A stretch of DNA of 64,000 bases, taken from Aquirufa antheringensis. Lineage in GTDB: Bacteria; Bacteroidota; Bacteroidia; Cytophagales; Spirosomataceae. Within the stretch, counting starts at the first letter, position 1, and each line of letters starts with the position of its first letter. The notes beneath the pieces were generated by a model, which was given only the letters and a program-made list of their open reading frames with translations, was not told where the DNA came from and searched no databases. Where the stretch lies: positions 1 to 64,000 of the forward strand of contig NZ_SEWZ01000004.1 of the NCBI RefSeq assembly GCF_004307425.1. The letters are read 5' to 3'. This document shows positions 25,823-33,916 of this stretch, piece after piece. The translations under genes were made by a program, and so were the position numbers.

Positions 25823-27934
25823 ATGAAAAAAATATTTCCCCTTGTTCTATTATTCATTTCTTCGATATCGCTGGCAAATCCGTACACGGATCAATCTAAA
25901 CGCGTAACAATCCACCGAGACGAATGGGGTATTCCTCATATTTATGGTAAAACGGATGCTGACGCTGTTTTTGGATTGATGTATGCCCAGTGCGAGGATG
26001 ATTTCGCCCGAGTGGAGATGAATTACATCGAGAAATTAGGACGAATGTCTGAAGTAAAAGGGGAAAAGGAATTAGCGTATGATCTCTACATCAAGCTTTT
26101 AATAGATGAGTCGGAAGCCAAAGCAGAATACAAAACCTCCCCTGTATGGCTTAAAAAACTTTTGAACGCGTACGCCGACGGAATCAATTATTATTTACAA
26201 AAGCATCCGGAAGTAAAACCTAAATTATTAACCCATTTTGAGCCTTGGTATCCCCTATTATGGACCGATGGATCCATTGGAGCCATTTCTACGGGAGATG
26301 TGACTGAACAAGAAACAGCCTTGTTTTATGGTTTACCAGCTCAAGTCGCTAGTGTGAAATACCAAACTCCAGACGAAAAATTAACGGGTTCGAATGGCTT
26401 CGCAGTAGGCCCTTCCCTCTCTAAATCCGGTCATTCTTTACTTTATATTAATCCGCACGTGACCTTTTATTTTCGTCCCGAAGTACACGTAGAAAGTGAA
26501 GAAGGTTTATCGGTGTATGGAGCGGTGACTTGGGGGCAATTCTTTGTCTATCAAGGATTTAATCCGTACAATGGTTGGATGCATACCTCCTCTGAAGTCG
26601 ATGTGGCGGATGCCTATGTAGAGACAACACGCTCGCGGAACGGACAGATGGAATACCTTTTAGATGGCAAATGGATTCCTTTTCAAACGAAAATAATCAC
26701 TTTAGGATCACGTAAAATCAAGGCCTATTTTAACCACCGAGGTCCCGTTTTAGCGGCAAGAAATGGCAAATGGATCTCGGTTCGCTCCTATAACAGAGCT
26801 CGCAAGAGTTTAATGCAAAGCTGGCTTCGCACAAAAACGAAAGGTTTGGAAGATTATAAACGAGTGATGGACATGAGGGCGAATACCTCGAATAATACGG
26901 TTTATGCTGATAATAAAGGTAATATCGCTTACTGGCACGGGAATTACGTTCCGCGTAGAGACGCTACTAAGGACTGGGGCGTGCCTCAGGATGGCTCTTC
27001 TAGCCAAATCGATTGGAAAGGACTTCATTCTGTTGACGAAATCGTTCACGTATACAATCCTACCTCTGGATGGATTCAAAATTGCAATTCAACGCCTTTC
27101 ACCGTTTCAGGAACTTCGAGTCCGCTTCGCACTAATTATCCCGTTTATATGGCGCCAGATGGGGAAAATTTCCGTGATCGAAATGCGGTACGTTTATTCT
27201 CTCAGACGGGTAAATTGGATTTGCAGGGTCTGATTGGATTAGGTTACGATCGACGTTTGATGGCTTTCGAAACTTTATTGCCAGCACTTGTAAATGCGGC
27301 AAGTCAAGAATCGGATTTGGGAGAGGTGGTTGAGGAATTGAAAAAATGGGATTATACTGCTTCGACGAGTTCAATCGCCCAAACCATCGCCATTCTATGG
27401 GGGCTAAAAATAATGCCTAAAATTCCTAAGCCCAAGCAATTTGGAGGAGAAACGGAGGTTGTTCAGAATATGGAAAGCTATGCGAGAACCGGTTCGAAGT
27501 TAGCAATGGTTCAGGCATTAAGAGAAGTTTTGGCGGAGTTGAAGAGGGATTTTGGCACTTGGCGCGTTGCTTGGGGAGATCTGAATCGTTTTCAACGCGT
27601 TTCAAATGGTGATGCCCTACAAATGGATGATTCGAAAGCGAGTATTCCCGTACCCTTTACCTCTTCCGCTTGGGGCCAACTACCCTCTTATACGAGTCGA
27701 TCGATTCAAGGTTCGAAAAAATGGTATGGGGTGAATGGCAATAGTTTTATTGCGGCGGTAGAATTTGGCCCTAAAATAAAGGCCTATTCCCTGTTAGCAG
27801 GTGGTCAAAATGGTGATCCGACTTCCCCGCATTTCTTCGATCAAGGTCAAATGTATGCCGAAGGAAAATTTAAGGCTATTTATTTTTATAAAAGTGATGT
27901 CTTGAAGCATGCGGTTGCTTCCTATCATCCTTAA
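25823..27934 (+). CDS. Penicillin acylase family Ntn-hydrolase (second copy)
   Basis: This 703-residue secreted precursor has a signal peptide (1-18) and the autocatalytic serine S190 in LTGSNGFAVG. Its layout (VTIHRDEWGIPHIYG at the alpha-chain start, FYGLPAQVAS, VTWGQFFVYQGFNPYNGWMHT) is that of aculeacin A/acyl-homoserine-lactone acylase relatives. It would cleave an N-acyl amide in the periplasm; the substrate is unknown. It is a paralogue of the enzyme at 6281-8341. The gene is divergent from the outer-membrane receptor (102-base gap) and 32 bases upstream of the histidine kinase. Confidence 0.9.
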   Translation: MKKIFPLVLLFISSISLANPYTDQSKRVTIHRDEWGIPHIYGKTDADAVFGLMYAQCEDDFARVEMNYIEKLGRMSEVKGEKELAYDLYIKLLIDESEAKAEYKTSPVWLKKLLNAYADGINYYLQKHPEVKPKLLTHFEPWYPLLWTDGSIGAISTGDVTEQETALFYGLPAQVASVKYQTPDEKLTGSNGFAVGPSLSKSGHSLLYINPHVTFYFRPEVHVESEEGLSVYGAVTWGQFFVYQGFNPYNGWMHTSSEVDVADAYVETTRSRNGQMEYLLDGKWIPFQTKIITLGSRKIKAYFNHRGPVLAARNGKWISVRSYNRARKSLMQSWLRTKTKGLEDYKRVMDMRANTSNNTVYADNKGNIAYWHGNYVPRRDATKDWGVPQDGSSSQIDWKGLHSVDEIVHVYNPTSGWIQNCNSTPFTVSGTSSPLRTNYPVYMAPDGENFRDRNAVRLFSQTGKLDLQGLIGLGYDRRLMAFETLLPALVNAASQESDLGEVVEELKKWDYTASTSSIAQTIAILWGLKIMPKIPKPKQFGGETEVVQNMESYARTGSKLAMVQALREVLAELKRDFGTWRVAWGDLNRFQRVSNGDALQMDDSKASIPVPFTSSAWGQLPSYTSRSIQGSKKWYGVNGNSFIAAVEFGPKIKAYSLLAGGQNGDPTSPHFFDQGQMYAEGKFKAIYFYKSDVLKHAVASYHP

Positions 27935-27966
27935 AAAAGGGTATATTTATATCAAATTTCAGTCAA

Positions 27967-29172
27967 ATGCCTAATCAAATACAAGCCGGATTCGAGTTTG
28001 AAGCCATTTTTCAAGAGGCGGCTATCGGGATTATTGTGACGAATTCGCGATTTGAAATGATTCTTTCTAATCGTTTTGCAGATAAACTTTTTGGTTACGA
28101 ATCGTCTGAGTTAATAGGAGAAAACATATCCTTGTTAATTCCTAATCATTTGAAAGAGCGTCACCATGGTCATTTGGAAAATTTAGGACATGAAAAACCC
28201 ATTTCTCGTCCCATGGGAATAGGTCTTGACTTAAAAGCGAAAAGAAAGGACGGTTCCTTATTCCCCATCGAAATCTCCTTAAGTCACTTTAAAGCGAGCG
28301 ATAGCATGCATTATATCGCCTTCGTAAGTGATGTGACTTTAAAGCGAAAAGTGGAGATGGAATTGATTTTAAAGAATCAGCAGATTAACCAATTAAACGA
28401 AACCTTAGAGCAAGAAGTGGCAGCTAGAACACAAGCTCTTCAAAATACCTTGGACAAATTAGAGGTGAATGCGAAAGAATTGGAAATCTCTTTAGAGAAG
28501 GAGAAAGTCTTAGGGGATTTGAAAACACGCTTTGTCTCAATGGCGTCTCATGAATTTAGAACGCCATTAACCTCCATTTTGGGGTCTGCTACGTTGATTG
28601 AAAAATATACAAAGGAAGAAGATCAGCCTAAAAGGGAACAGCATATTAATCGGATTAAGTCATCTGTTAGTCATTTAACGGAGATATTAGAAGAGTTTTT
28701 GTCTGTCGGAAAACTGGAGGATGGAAAATTAGAAATTCATCCCTCTGAATTTAGTGTGAGACACTTTTTACTAGATATTATATCTGATTTTAGTACTTAT
28801 CAGCAAGCTATTCGCTTGGAATTAGAGGGAGATTACACTTGCGTGCAAGATGCTTCGATTCTGCGAAAAGTCATTTTCAATGGACTTTCGAATGCACTAA
28901 AATTTTCACAGAAAGAGGTGGTGCTACGTGTCATTCCACAAGAGAAATCGGTTACCTTAGCCATTATTGATCAAGGTATTGGTATTAGTGAGGAGGACCA
29001 AAAGCATTTATTCGAACGTTTCTTCAGAGGTGGAAATGCGACCGTTATTCAAGGAACGGGATTAGGATTGCACTTGGTAGATCGTTATATGCGTTTATTA
29101 GGTGGCAAAGTAGAAATTAAAAGTGAATTAAATAAAGGGACTGAACTACGAATTCAGTTACCTCTGAATTAA
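27967..29172 (+). CDS. PAS-domain sensor histidine kinase (FixL-like layout)
   Basis: A 401-residue soluble kinase with no membrane segment. It has one PAS domain (about 8-125), a coiled coil (130-185), a dimerisation box with phospho-acceptor His195 (SHEFRTP), and an HATPase domain (N-box NGLSNALKF, G1 DQGIGIS, F-box LFERFF, G2 GTGLGLHLV). The PAS FG region (ERHHGHL, then MGIGLDLKAKRKDGSLFP) aligns well with heme-binding FixL; His66 sits at the heme-ligating position, but the FixL distal Arg is Leu87. It lies four bases before its presumed response-regulator partner and faces the cbb3 oxidase cluster, so oxygen or redox sensing is a reasonable inference. Confidence 0.85.
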   Translation: MPNQIQAGFEFEAIFQEAAIGIIVTNSRFEMILSNRFADKLFGYESSELIGENISLLIPNHLKERHHGHLENLGHEKPISRPMGIGLDLKAKRKDGSLFPIEISLSHFKASDSMHYIAFVSDVTLKRKVEMELILKNQQINQLNETLEQEVAARTQALQNTLDKLEVNAKELEISLEKEKVLGDLKTRFVSMASHEFRTPLTSILGSATLIEKYTKEEDQPKREQHINRIKSSVSHLTEILEEFLSVGKLEDGKLEIHPSEFSVRHFLLDIISDFSTYQQAIRLELEGDYTCVQDASILRKVIFNGLSNALKFSQKEVVLRVIPQEKSVTLAIIDQGIGISEEDQKHLFERFFRGGNATVIQGTGLGLHLVDRYMRLLGGKVEIKSELNKGTELRIQLPLN

Positions 29173-29176
29173 CAGG

Positions 29177-30232
29177 ATGAGCAAGCGCATACTAATTATT
29201 GAGGATAGTGTGGATATTCGAGAGAACACCGCAGAGCTATTGGAATTATCTGGATTCACAGTCGAAACGGCTTCGGATGGTTTGGAAGGTGTGCGTTTAG
29301 CGCGTTCTTGGAATCCTGATTTAGTGATTTGTGATATCATGATGCCTAATTTAGATGGATTTGGCGTTTTGCAGGTTTTCTCCAGTCAGACAGAATTATC
29401 GTCCATTCCTTTCATATTTCTAACGGCTAAAACCGATCGTGCCGATATGCGCAAGGGGATGGAAATGGGTGCGGATGATTATTTGACGAAACCCTTCCAA
29501 GAAGTGGAATTATTAAAAGCCATTGAGGCTCGTTTGAAAAAATCAAAAACGCAGACACCGGTTTTAGAATCGGTTTCGGATTTGAAAGCAGTGCACGAAG
29601 CTTTGGCATTTTTAGATTTAACTACTTGGACTGGTGAGAAGAAGACGCAAACGCATGCAAAAAAGCAAGTCATTTATGCGGAAGGCGATCATCCGATTCG
29701 GTTGTATTATTTGGCCAAAGGAAAAGTGAAAACCTACCACACCAATAAAGATGGCAAGTATTTCATTACTTCTTTTATACAAGAAGGGGAATTTTTCGGC
29801 TTTGTTGACATCTTAGAAAACCAGGCCTACCGCGAAAGTGCGGAAGCCTTGGAAGAATCTCAAATTATTAGTGTATCCGCTGTCGATTTCCAGCAAAGAC
29901 TAAAAGAAAATATTCATTTGGAAGTCTTCTTTAGAAAAGCCTTAACCAGCTATTTGTTAAAGAATGAAAAGTTACTAGTTGAAATGGCTTATCAAAGTCT
30001 GCGTATGCGCGTTGCTATGGTCTTAGTCGAATTAGCAGAAACTTATGGCTCGAATACCTCGGAACCTTTAATCATCAAGCTTTCCAGAGAGGATCTAGCC
30101 TCTCGCGTAGGAACAGCCACCGAATCCGTCATTCGTACCTTGAGTGACTTTAAGAAAGAGGGGTACTTGGATGTGAAAGGAGGCGAAATGACTTTGAAAA
30201 ACATCGCGGGTCTCGCAAAACTTAAATACTAA
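29177..30232 (+). CDS. Response regulator fused to a Crp/Fnr transcription factor
   Basis: 351 residues. They comprise a receiver domain (1-122; phospho-acceptor Asp53 in ICDIMMPNLDG, Lys in LTKPF), a linker, a cyclic-nucleotide-binding fold (about 150-260; YAEGDHPIRLYYLAKGKVK) and a Crp-type helix-turn-helix (303-345). The recognition helix TESVIR keeps the Fnr-type Glu316 and Arg320 but has Ile319 where Fnr has Ser. It lacks the N-terminal Cys cluster of Fnr, so its oxygen signal would come from phosphorylation by the kinase four bases upstream. AGG in ACAGGATG precedes the start. It converges with the cbb3 cluster, overlapping the SafE-like gene by 11 bases. Confidence 0.88.
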   Translation: MSKRILIIEDSVDIRENTAELLELSGFTVETASDGLEGVRLARSWNPDLVICDIMMPNLDGFGVLQVFSSQTELSSIPFIFLTAKTDRADMRKGMEMGADDYLTKPFQEVELLKAIEARLKKSKTQTPVLESVSDLKAVHEALAFLDLTTWTGEKKTQTHAKKQVIYAEGDHPIRLYYLAKGKVKTYHTNKDGKYFITSFIQEGEFFGFVDILENQAYRESAEALEESQIISVSAVDFQQRLKENIHLEVFFRKALTSYLLKNEKLLVEMAYQSLRMRVAMVLVELAETYGSNTSEPLIIKLSREDLASRVGTATESVIRTLSDFKKEGYLDVKGGEMTLKNIAGLAKLKY

Positions 30233-30887
30233 AGGGGTGACAGATGATAGGACTCAAAGTCGAGTGAGCTAAATAGTCTGAATAAGCCATCCCGATTCCC
30301 CAAGCTCCTCTAAATAAAAGAATTCCAGCGACTAACCAGCCCAAGTATTGGAAAATCAGCTGTTTCTTTAATTTAGCTGTACCCCAAATGTATAGCTGTA
30401 AGGCTGGCAATGTCGCAATGCCTAAGGAAACCATAGACATGGATCCTAAGATAGGTTGAGGTTGAATTAAGGCCACACTTAACCCTGCCACCACGAGTCC
30501 GCAAGGCAATAAACCATTGGCCATTCCTAAAAAAAAATAGCCAAAGGGCCCCATGGTTGCCCCTATTTTTTGTAATTTTTTCCCAATGGATTGATGTAAA
30601 AAAGCGAGCGGCCCCTCTCCTATGTTTTGGCTAAGAATGAGTACAATGAATACCCCGGCTATCAGATAATAATAGGACCAGAGCGATGGAAATAACCAAA
30701 TAGAGCCAATTCCTGCCACGAAATAACCTAAGATTCCATACATCACTATTCTCCCCAAAGGATACAAAAATAGTCTCGCTGGCGAATGTCCTCGCGCATT
30801 GATTTGGGAGACGATGGGTCCGCACATGGCAAAGCAATGCCAGCTTCCGGCTAGTCCGATCAGAAAGGTATAATACCAGGTATACAT
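30222..30887 (-). CDS. UreH/SafE-like membrane protein of the cbb3 cluster
   Basis: A 221-residue protein with six membrane segments. The N-terminal LIGLAGSWHCFAMCGPIV helix carries the His-x-x-x-x-Cys-Gly pattern of the UreH-like/TauE-SafE family (PF13386 type), repeated in the second half as GMANGLLPCGLVVAGL. Members next to ccoGH in Bacteroidota and proteobacteria are thought to act in copper or heme delivery to cbb3 oxidase. This is known from context rather than biochemistry. The start shares one base with the ccoH stop (TAATG), so it is the last gene of the cluster. Confidence 0.8.
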   Translation of the reverse strand: MYTWYYTFLIGLAGSWHCFAMCGPIVSQINARGHSPARLFLYPLGRIVMYGILGYFVAGIGSIWLFPSLWSYYYLIAGVFIVLILSQNIGEGPLAFLHQSIGKKLQKIGATMGPFGYFFLGMANGLLPCGLVVAGLSVALIQPQPILGSMSMVSLGIATLPALQLYIWGTAKLKKQLIFQYLGWLVAGILLFRGAWGIGMAYSDYLAHSTLSPIICHPFSI

Positions 30888-31333
30888 TAGGGAACTTGAA
30901 TGCGCTTCTCTTCGATGTAGCTTTTGCCGTCCTTCTTCCAGCTTAAGCTCACATTCCAGGGGCCTTTTACTAAAAAGGGCGTTGTGATGAAGGCTAGTCC
31001 GGCCGAATCAGCCGAAACGCGGAGTGTTTTATCTTGACTTGCATTAGATGGACGATAAAAAACTAAAATGCCTGTAGCTACTGAATTCGGAAACTGAATT
31101 TTGGCTTGTTGAAAATCTGATGAAAACTCCAAGCTGGCCTTAGCCTTTAAAGCCTCCGTTTGCTCTCGCTCATTGATTTTTTGCTGAAATGCCTGACCAT
31201 CTGCATAATAGTTTTTACCTACTAATTCGATATTTTCTTTCGACATATTCACATAGAAATAAGCCATAAAAGCCCCAAAAAGTATAAAGGTGACAATAAT
31301 GCCATGACCCCAATTAAATGAAAATTTAGTCAT
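30887..31333 (-). CDS. ccoH: FixH/CcoH family cbb3 oxidase assembly protein
   Basis: A 148-residue membrane-anchored protein. It has one N-terminal helix (WGHGIIVTFILFGAFMAYFY), the YYADGQAFQQKINE segment typical of FixH, then a periplasmic Ig-like domain ending in KGPWNVSLSWKKDGKSYI. CcoH is needed for stable assembly of the cbb3 complex. It lies eight bases after ccoG and is coupled to the UreH-like gene. Confidence 0.88.
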   Translation of the reverse strand: MTKFSFNWGHGIIVTFILFGAFMAYFYVNMSKENIELVGKNYYADGQAFQQKINEREQTEALKAKASLEFSSDFQQAKIQFPNSVATGILVFYRPSNASQDKTLRVSADSAGLAFITTPFLVKGPWNVSLSWKKDGKSYIEEKRIQVP

Positions 31334-31341
31334 TTTGATTT

Positions 31342-32724
31342 TTATTCAGGTTGTATAAAACTTGTCTTTATGGTTTCTTCATCACCCCCTTTTTCAATTA
31401 TGGTAACAGGAACCTTCTCTCTACTTTTCCATTTGCCTATTTTTACCCGAAGGAAAAATTCACTTTTAGCTAATTTACCAGCTTCAATTTGTAGTAGGGG
31501 TTTTCCTACCCATACTATGTTAAATGCGTCCGGAGCCTTGACAGAGAACTCCTGTTTATCCATCGATTTATTTAATAATTTGATTTGGTACAAATTACTT
31601 ACCTCTTGGGTTTTTTCATCGACCTGGAAAATCATTCCTGGTGTGCGCAGCAGTGTCGTTTCAAAATGAGTGCGTGTCACCAACATATACGTTAAACCCG
31701 CGACAATTAATGCCAAAACCGTGCTATAAGCACCGATACGCCAGGTGAATTTCAGTTTTTGTCCAGAATTTACTCCGTTCAACGAATCATAGCGAATTAA
31801 TCCGGTAGGCTGATGGGTTTTCTCCATGACCATATCACACGCATCAATACAAGCTGTGCAACCAATACATTCTAATTGGTTACTTCCATTTCTAATATCA
31901 ATCCCGGTAGGACAAACACGCACGCACCAATGGCAATCAATACACGCTCCTTTATCTTCTCCTTTTCCGCGCGGTTCTCCCCTCTTATGATCATATTGAA
32001 CCAGAATGGAATTATTATCTAATAATACGCCTTGCAGACGGCCATAAGGACAAATGACCATACACACCATCTCTCTGAATCGAGCAAAAACAAAGTAAAA
32101 TACCGCTGTGAAAATAAGAATGGCGATTAAGCCTACTACGTGATCTAAAGGTGGCTCTGTCACTAATTTTAACCATTCTTTTTTGCTGATGAGGTACATT
32201 AAGAAGGTATTCGCAATGGCAAAAGATAACAACACGAATAAGCTATGCTTTGTGCCTCTTTTTACCATTTTTTCGGTGTTCCAAGGGGATTCTGCCAGTT
32301 TTCTTTGGGCCTTATCATCTCCTTCTATCCAGTATTCAATTTTCCTGAATAGCATTTCCATGAAAATGGTTTGAGGGCATGCCCAACCGCACCAAATGCG
32401 ACCAAAGAGTACGGTAAATAGACTCACAAATAAGAGAAATGCCACTAATCCTAAAGCGACTAAATGAAAATCTTGCGGAAAAAAGGGAACACCCCAAAAG
32501 ATAAATTTCCGTTCTAAGACGTTAAAGAGAAAAATGGGATTCCCCTTATACTCGAGCCAAGGTAAGCCGAACAAAAGTGTTAATAACAAGTAGGAGAAAT
32601 ACGTTCTTAATCGATAAAATTGACCGATAATGCGACCCGGAAAGATCCAAAGTCGTTTACCGTCCTTTGTCTGGTTGTACAGATGGTCCCGGTAATCATC
32701 ATTATCTAAATTGAATTGTGACAT
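31342..32724 (-). CDS. ccoG: Cbb3 oxidase accessory iron-sulfur protein CcoG (RdxA/FixG)
   Basis: A 460-residue polytopic protein. N-terminal helices carry GRIWCGWACPQTIFMEM, and two 4Fe-4S ferredoxin motifs follow near 255-300 (CIDCHWCVRVCP and CIGCTACIDAC). After a further transmembrane helix (LALIVAGLTYML) comes a C-terminal Ig-like FixG domain. CcoG reduces Cu(II) to Cu(I) for copper insertion into cbb3 oxidase. Its ATG directly follows the T-run of a terminator hairpin, an unusual arrangement within the cluster. Confidence 0.93.
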   Translation of the reverse strand: MSQFNLDNDDYRDHLYNQTKDGKRLWIFPGRIIGQFYRLRTYFSYLLLTLLFGLPWLEYKGNPIFLFNVLERKFIFWGVPFFPQDFHLVALGLVAFLLFVSLFTVLFGRIWCGWACPQTIFMEMLFRKIEYWIEGDDKAQRKLAESPWNTEKMVKRGTKHSLFVLLSFAIANTFLMYLISKKEWLKLVTEPPLDHVVGLIAILIFTAVFYFVFARFREMVCMVICPYGRLQGVLLDNNSILVQYDHKRGEPRGKGEDKGACIDCHWCVRVCPTGIDIRNGSNQLECIGCTACIDACDMVMEKTHQPTGLIRYDSLNGVNSGQKLKFTWRIGAYSTVLALIVAGLTYMLVTRTHFETTLLRTPGMIFQVDEKTQEVSNLYQIKLLNKSMDKQEFSVKAPDAFNIVWVGKPLLQIEAGKLAKSEFFLRVKIGKWKSREKVPVTIIEKGGDEETIKTSFIQPE

Positions 32725-32751
32725 AAAAAAAGAGGGTCCGTTGCCGGACCC
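32725..32751 (-). terminator. Terminator-like hairpin inside the cbb3 cluster
   Basis: On the minus strand GGGTCCG-GCAA-CGGACCC forms a 7-bp GC-rich stem with a GNRA tetraloop. TCTTTTTTT follows and runs straight into the ccoG ATG at 32724. It lies between the DUF2892 stop and ccoG and could attenuate transcription into ccoG-ccoH-UreH-like. Confidence 0.8.
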
Positions 32752-32759
32752 CTTTTACA

Positions 32760-32972
32760 TTAAAATGGAGATTTTTCTCGGCAGGTACTTATTCCAAAGG
32801 GTTTATACAATAAACACACTCTGACAATTCCCGTTAGGGCAATGATAGCAGCTACAATGTATACTGTTAAAGCAAGATTGGCTGGAATGATTCGAGCATA
32901 GGCCAGAATCGATAAGCTCACGGCGATCGCTAATCGAAAAATGCGATCCATTTTACCTACGTTTTTTTTCAT
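32760..32972 (-). CDS. DUF2892 family small membrane protein
   Basis: A 70-residue protein with two hydrophobic helices (about 10-27 and 32-52), matching DUF2892 (YgaP-type membrane part): NVGKMDRIFRLAIAV, then a C-terminal VCLLYKPFGISTC. The family is often found next to rhodaneses or oxidase genes, and its role is unknown. It lies three bases after ccoP and just before the hairpin at 32725-32751, so it appears to close the first transcriptional segment of the cluster. Confidence 0.85.
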   Translation of the reverse strand: MKKNVGKMDRIFRLAIAVSLSILAYARIIPANLALTVYIVAAIIALTGIVRVCLLYKPFGISTCREKSPF

Positions 32973-32975
32973 AAT

Positions 32976-33719
32976 TTAAGGTGTTTTAGTTTCTGTTCCT
33001 TGTGGTTCTTTTGCTCCAGGAGGATTCGTCCCTTGAAGCGTTAGAATGTAAGACGCAACTTTCTGAATTTGTAAGGGATTTAATGTTTTATTCCAGGCTA
33101 TCATTCCTTTCTCAGGAATACCGTGGGTAATCGTTTTAAATAAACCCTTTACATCTCCACCGTGAATCCAAAACTTATCCGTTAAGTTAGGTCCCACGCC
33201 CCCTTGCCCCTTATCACCATGACAAGCTACGCAATTTGTGGAATAAATTTGTGATCCTTCTGTTAAATCTTTAGCCTCTTTTACCACCGTGACATTATCT
33301 TCATTCACCGAGTTTGCGAACTTCTTCAGGTATTCCTCTCTTGCTTTTTCCGCAATGGTAACTTCGTTTTTGTACTCCGTTTCTTGAATATTTCCATCTA
33401 AATAGACATGGTAATACAAGCCATAAATGACAGCAAAAAGGATTGATAAATAGAATAAATACATGAACCAGGGCGGTGTAGGATTGTCTAATTCTGCGAT
33501 ATCATCGTATTTGTGTTCCATTAGAAGCTCTTTTTCTTTTTCCAATGGTTTCAAACCTGAGAATCCCTCCCACCAGGATTGCTTTTCAGCGGGTTCCGGT
33601 GCTGCCTGTTCAGCCCATTTTTTTAGGGCCACGTGCAATTGTAACGTTACGATTAAAATAACAACCCCAGTCACTAGGATCATACTGACTAACCAAATTT
33701 CAATAACAGAAACTGACAT
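32976..33719 (-). CDS. ccoP: Cbb3 oxidase cytochrome c subunit CcoP, single heme
   Basis: A 247-residue subunit. It has an N-terminal transmembrane helix (IEIWLVSMILVTGVVILIV), then a second helix with the CcoP N-domain (ELDNPTPPWFMYLFYLSILFA). One cytochrome c domain follows, with CVACH near residue 165 and Met in KGMIAWN as the likely distal ligand. Canonical CcoP carries two CxxCH hemes; only one is present. The ATG at 33719 (MSVSVIEIW) is chosen because an upstream in-frame ATG at 33785 would overlap ccoQ by 62 bases and add non-family residues. It lies four bases after ccoQ. Confidence 0.9.
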   Translation of the reverse strand: MSVSVIEIWLVSMILVTGVVILIVTLQLHVALKKWAEQAAPEPAEKQSWWEGFSGLKPLEKEKELLMEHKYDDIAELDNPTPPWFMYLFYLSILFAVIYGLYYHVYLDGNIQETEYKNEVTIAEKAREEYLKKFANSVNEDNVTVVKEAKDLTEGSQIYSTNCVACHGDKGQGGVGPNLTDKFWIHGGDVKGLFKTITHGIPEKGMIAWNKTLNPLQIQKVASYILTLQGTNPPGAKEPQGTETKTP

Positions 33720-33723
33720 AATT

Positions 33724-33912
33724 TTAAGATTTTGAGTTCTCAGATAAGGTATTTCCATCGTTAAAGGGCATATGCTCCATTTCAACGAGGTGCTTTTTGT
33801 CCATCCAAATCAAGTAGATGCCTACTAGAACAAAGAAGGTAAAAAAAGTGAGTAGCGAGAAAATCATATAATTATCTGCTCCTGGAATGTTAGCTATAAA
33901 CTGTTTAAACAT
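33724..33912 (-). CDS. ccoQ: CcoQ-like small cbb3 subunit
   Basis: A 62-residue protein with a single membrane helix (YMIFSLLTFFTFFVLVGIYL) and a charged tail (WMDKKHLVEMEHMPF). This is the size and layout of CcoQ, which stabilises the cbb3 complex. It lies between ccoNO and ccoP with four-base gaps on both sides, which makes the assignment strong despite weak sequence conservation in this family. Confidence 0.8.
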   Translation of the reverse strand: MFKQFIANIPGADNYMIFSLLTFFTFFVLVGIYLIWMDKKHLVEMEHMPFNDGNTLSENSKS

Positions 33913-33916
33913 AGGT

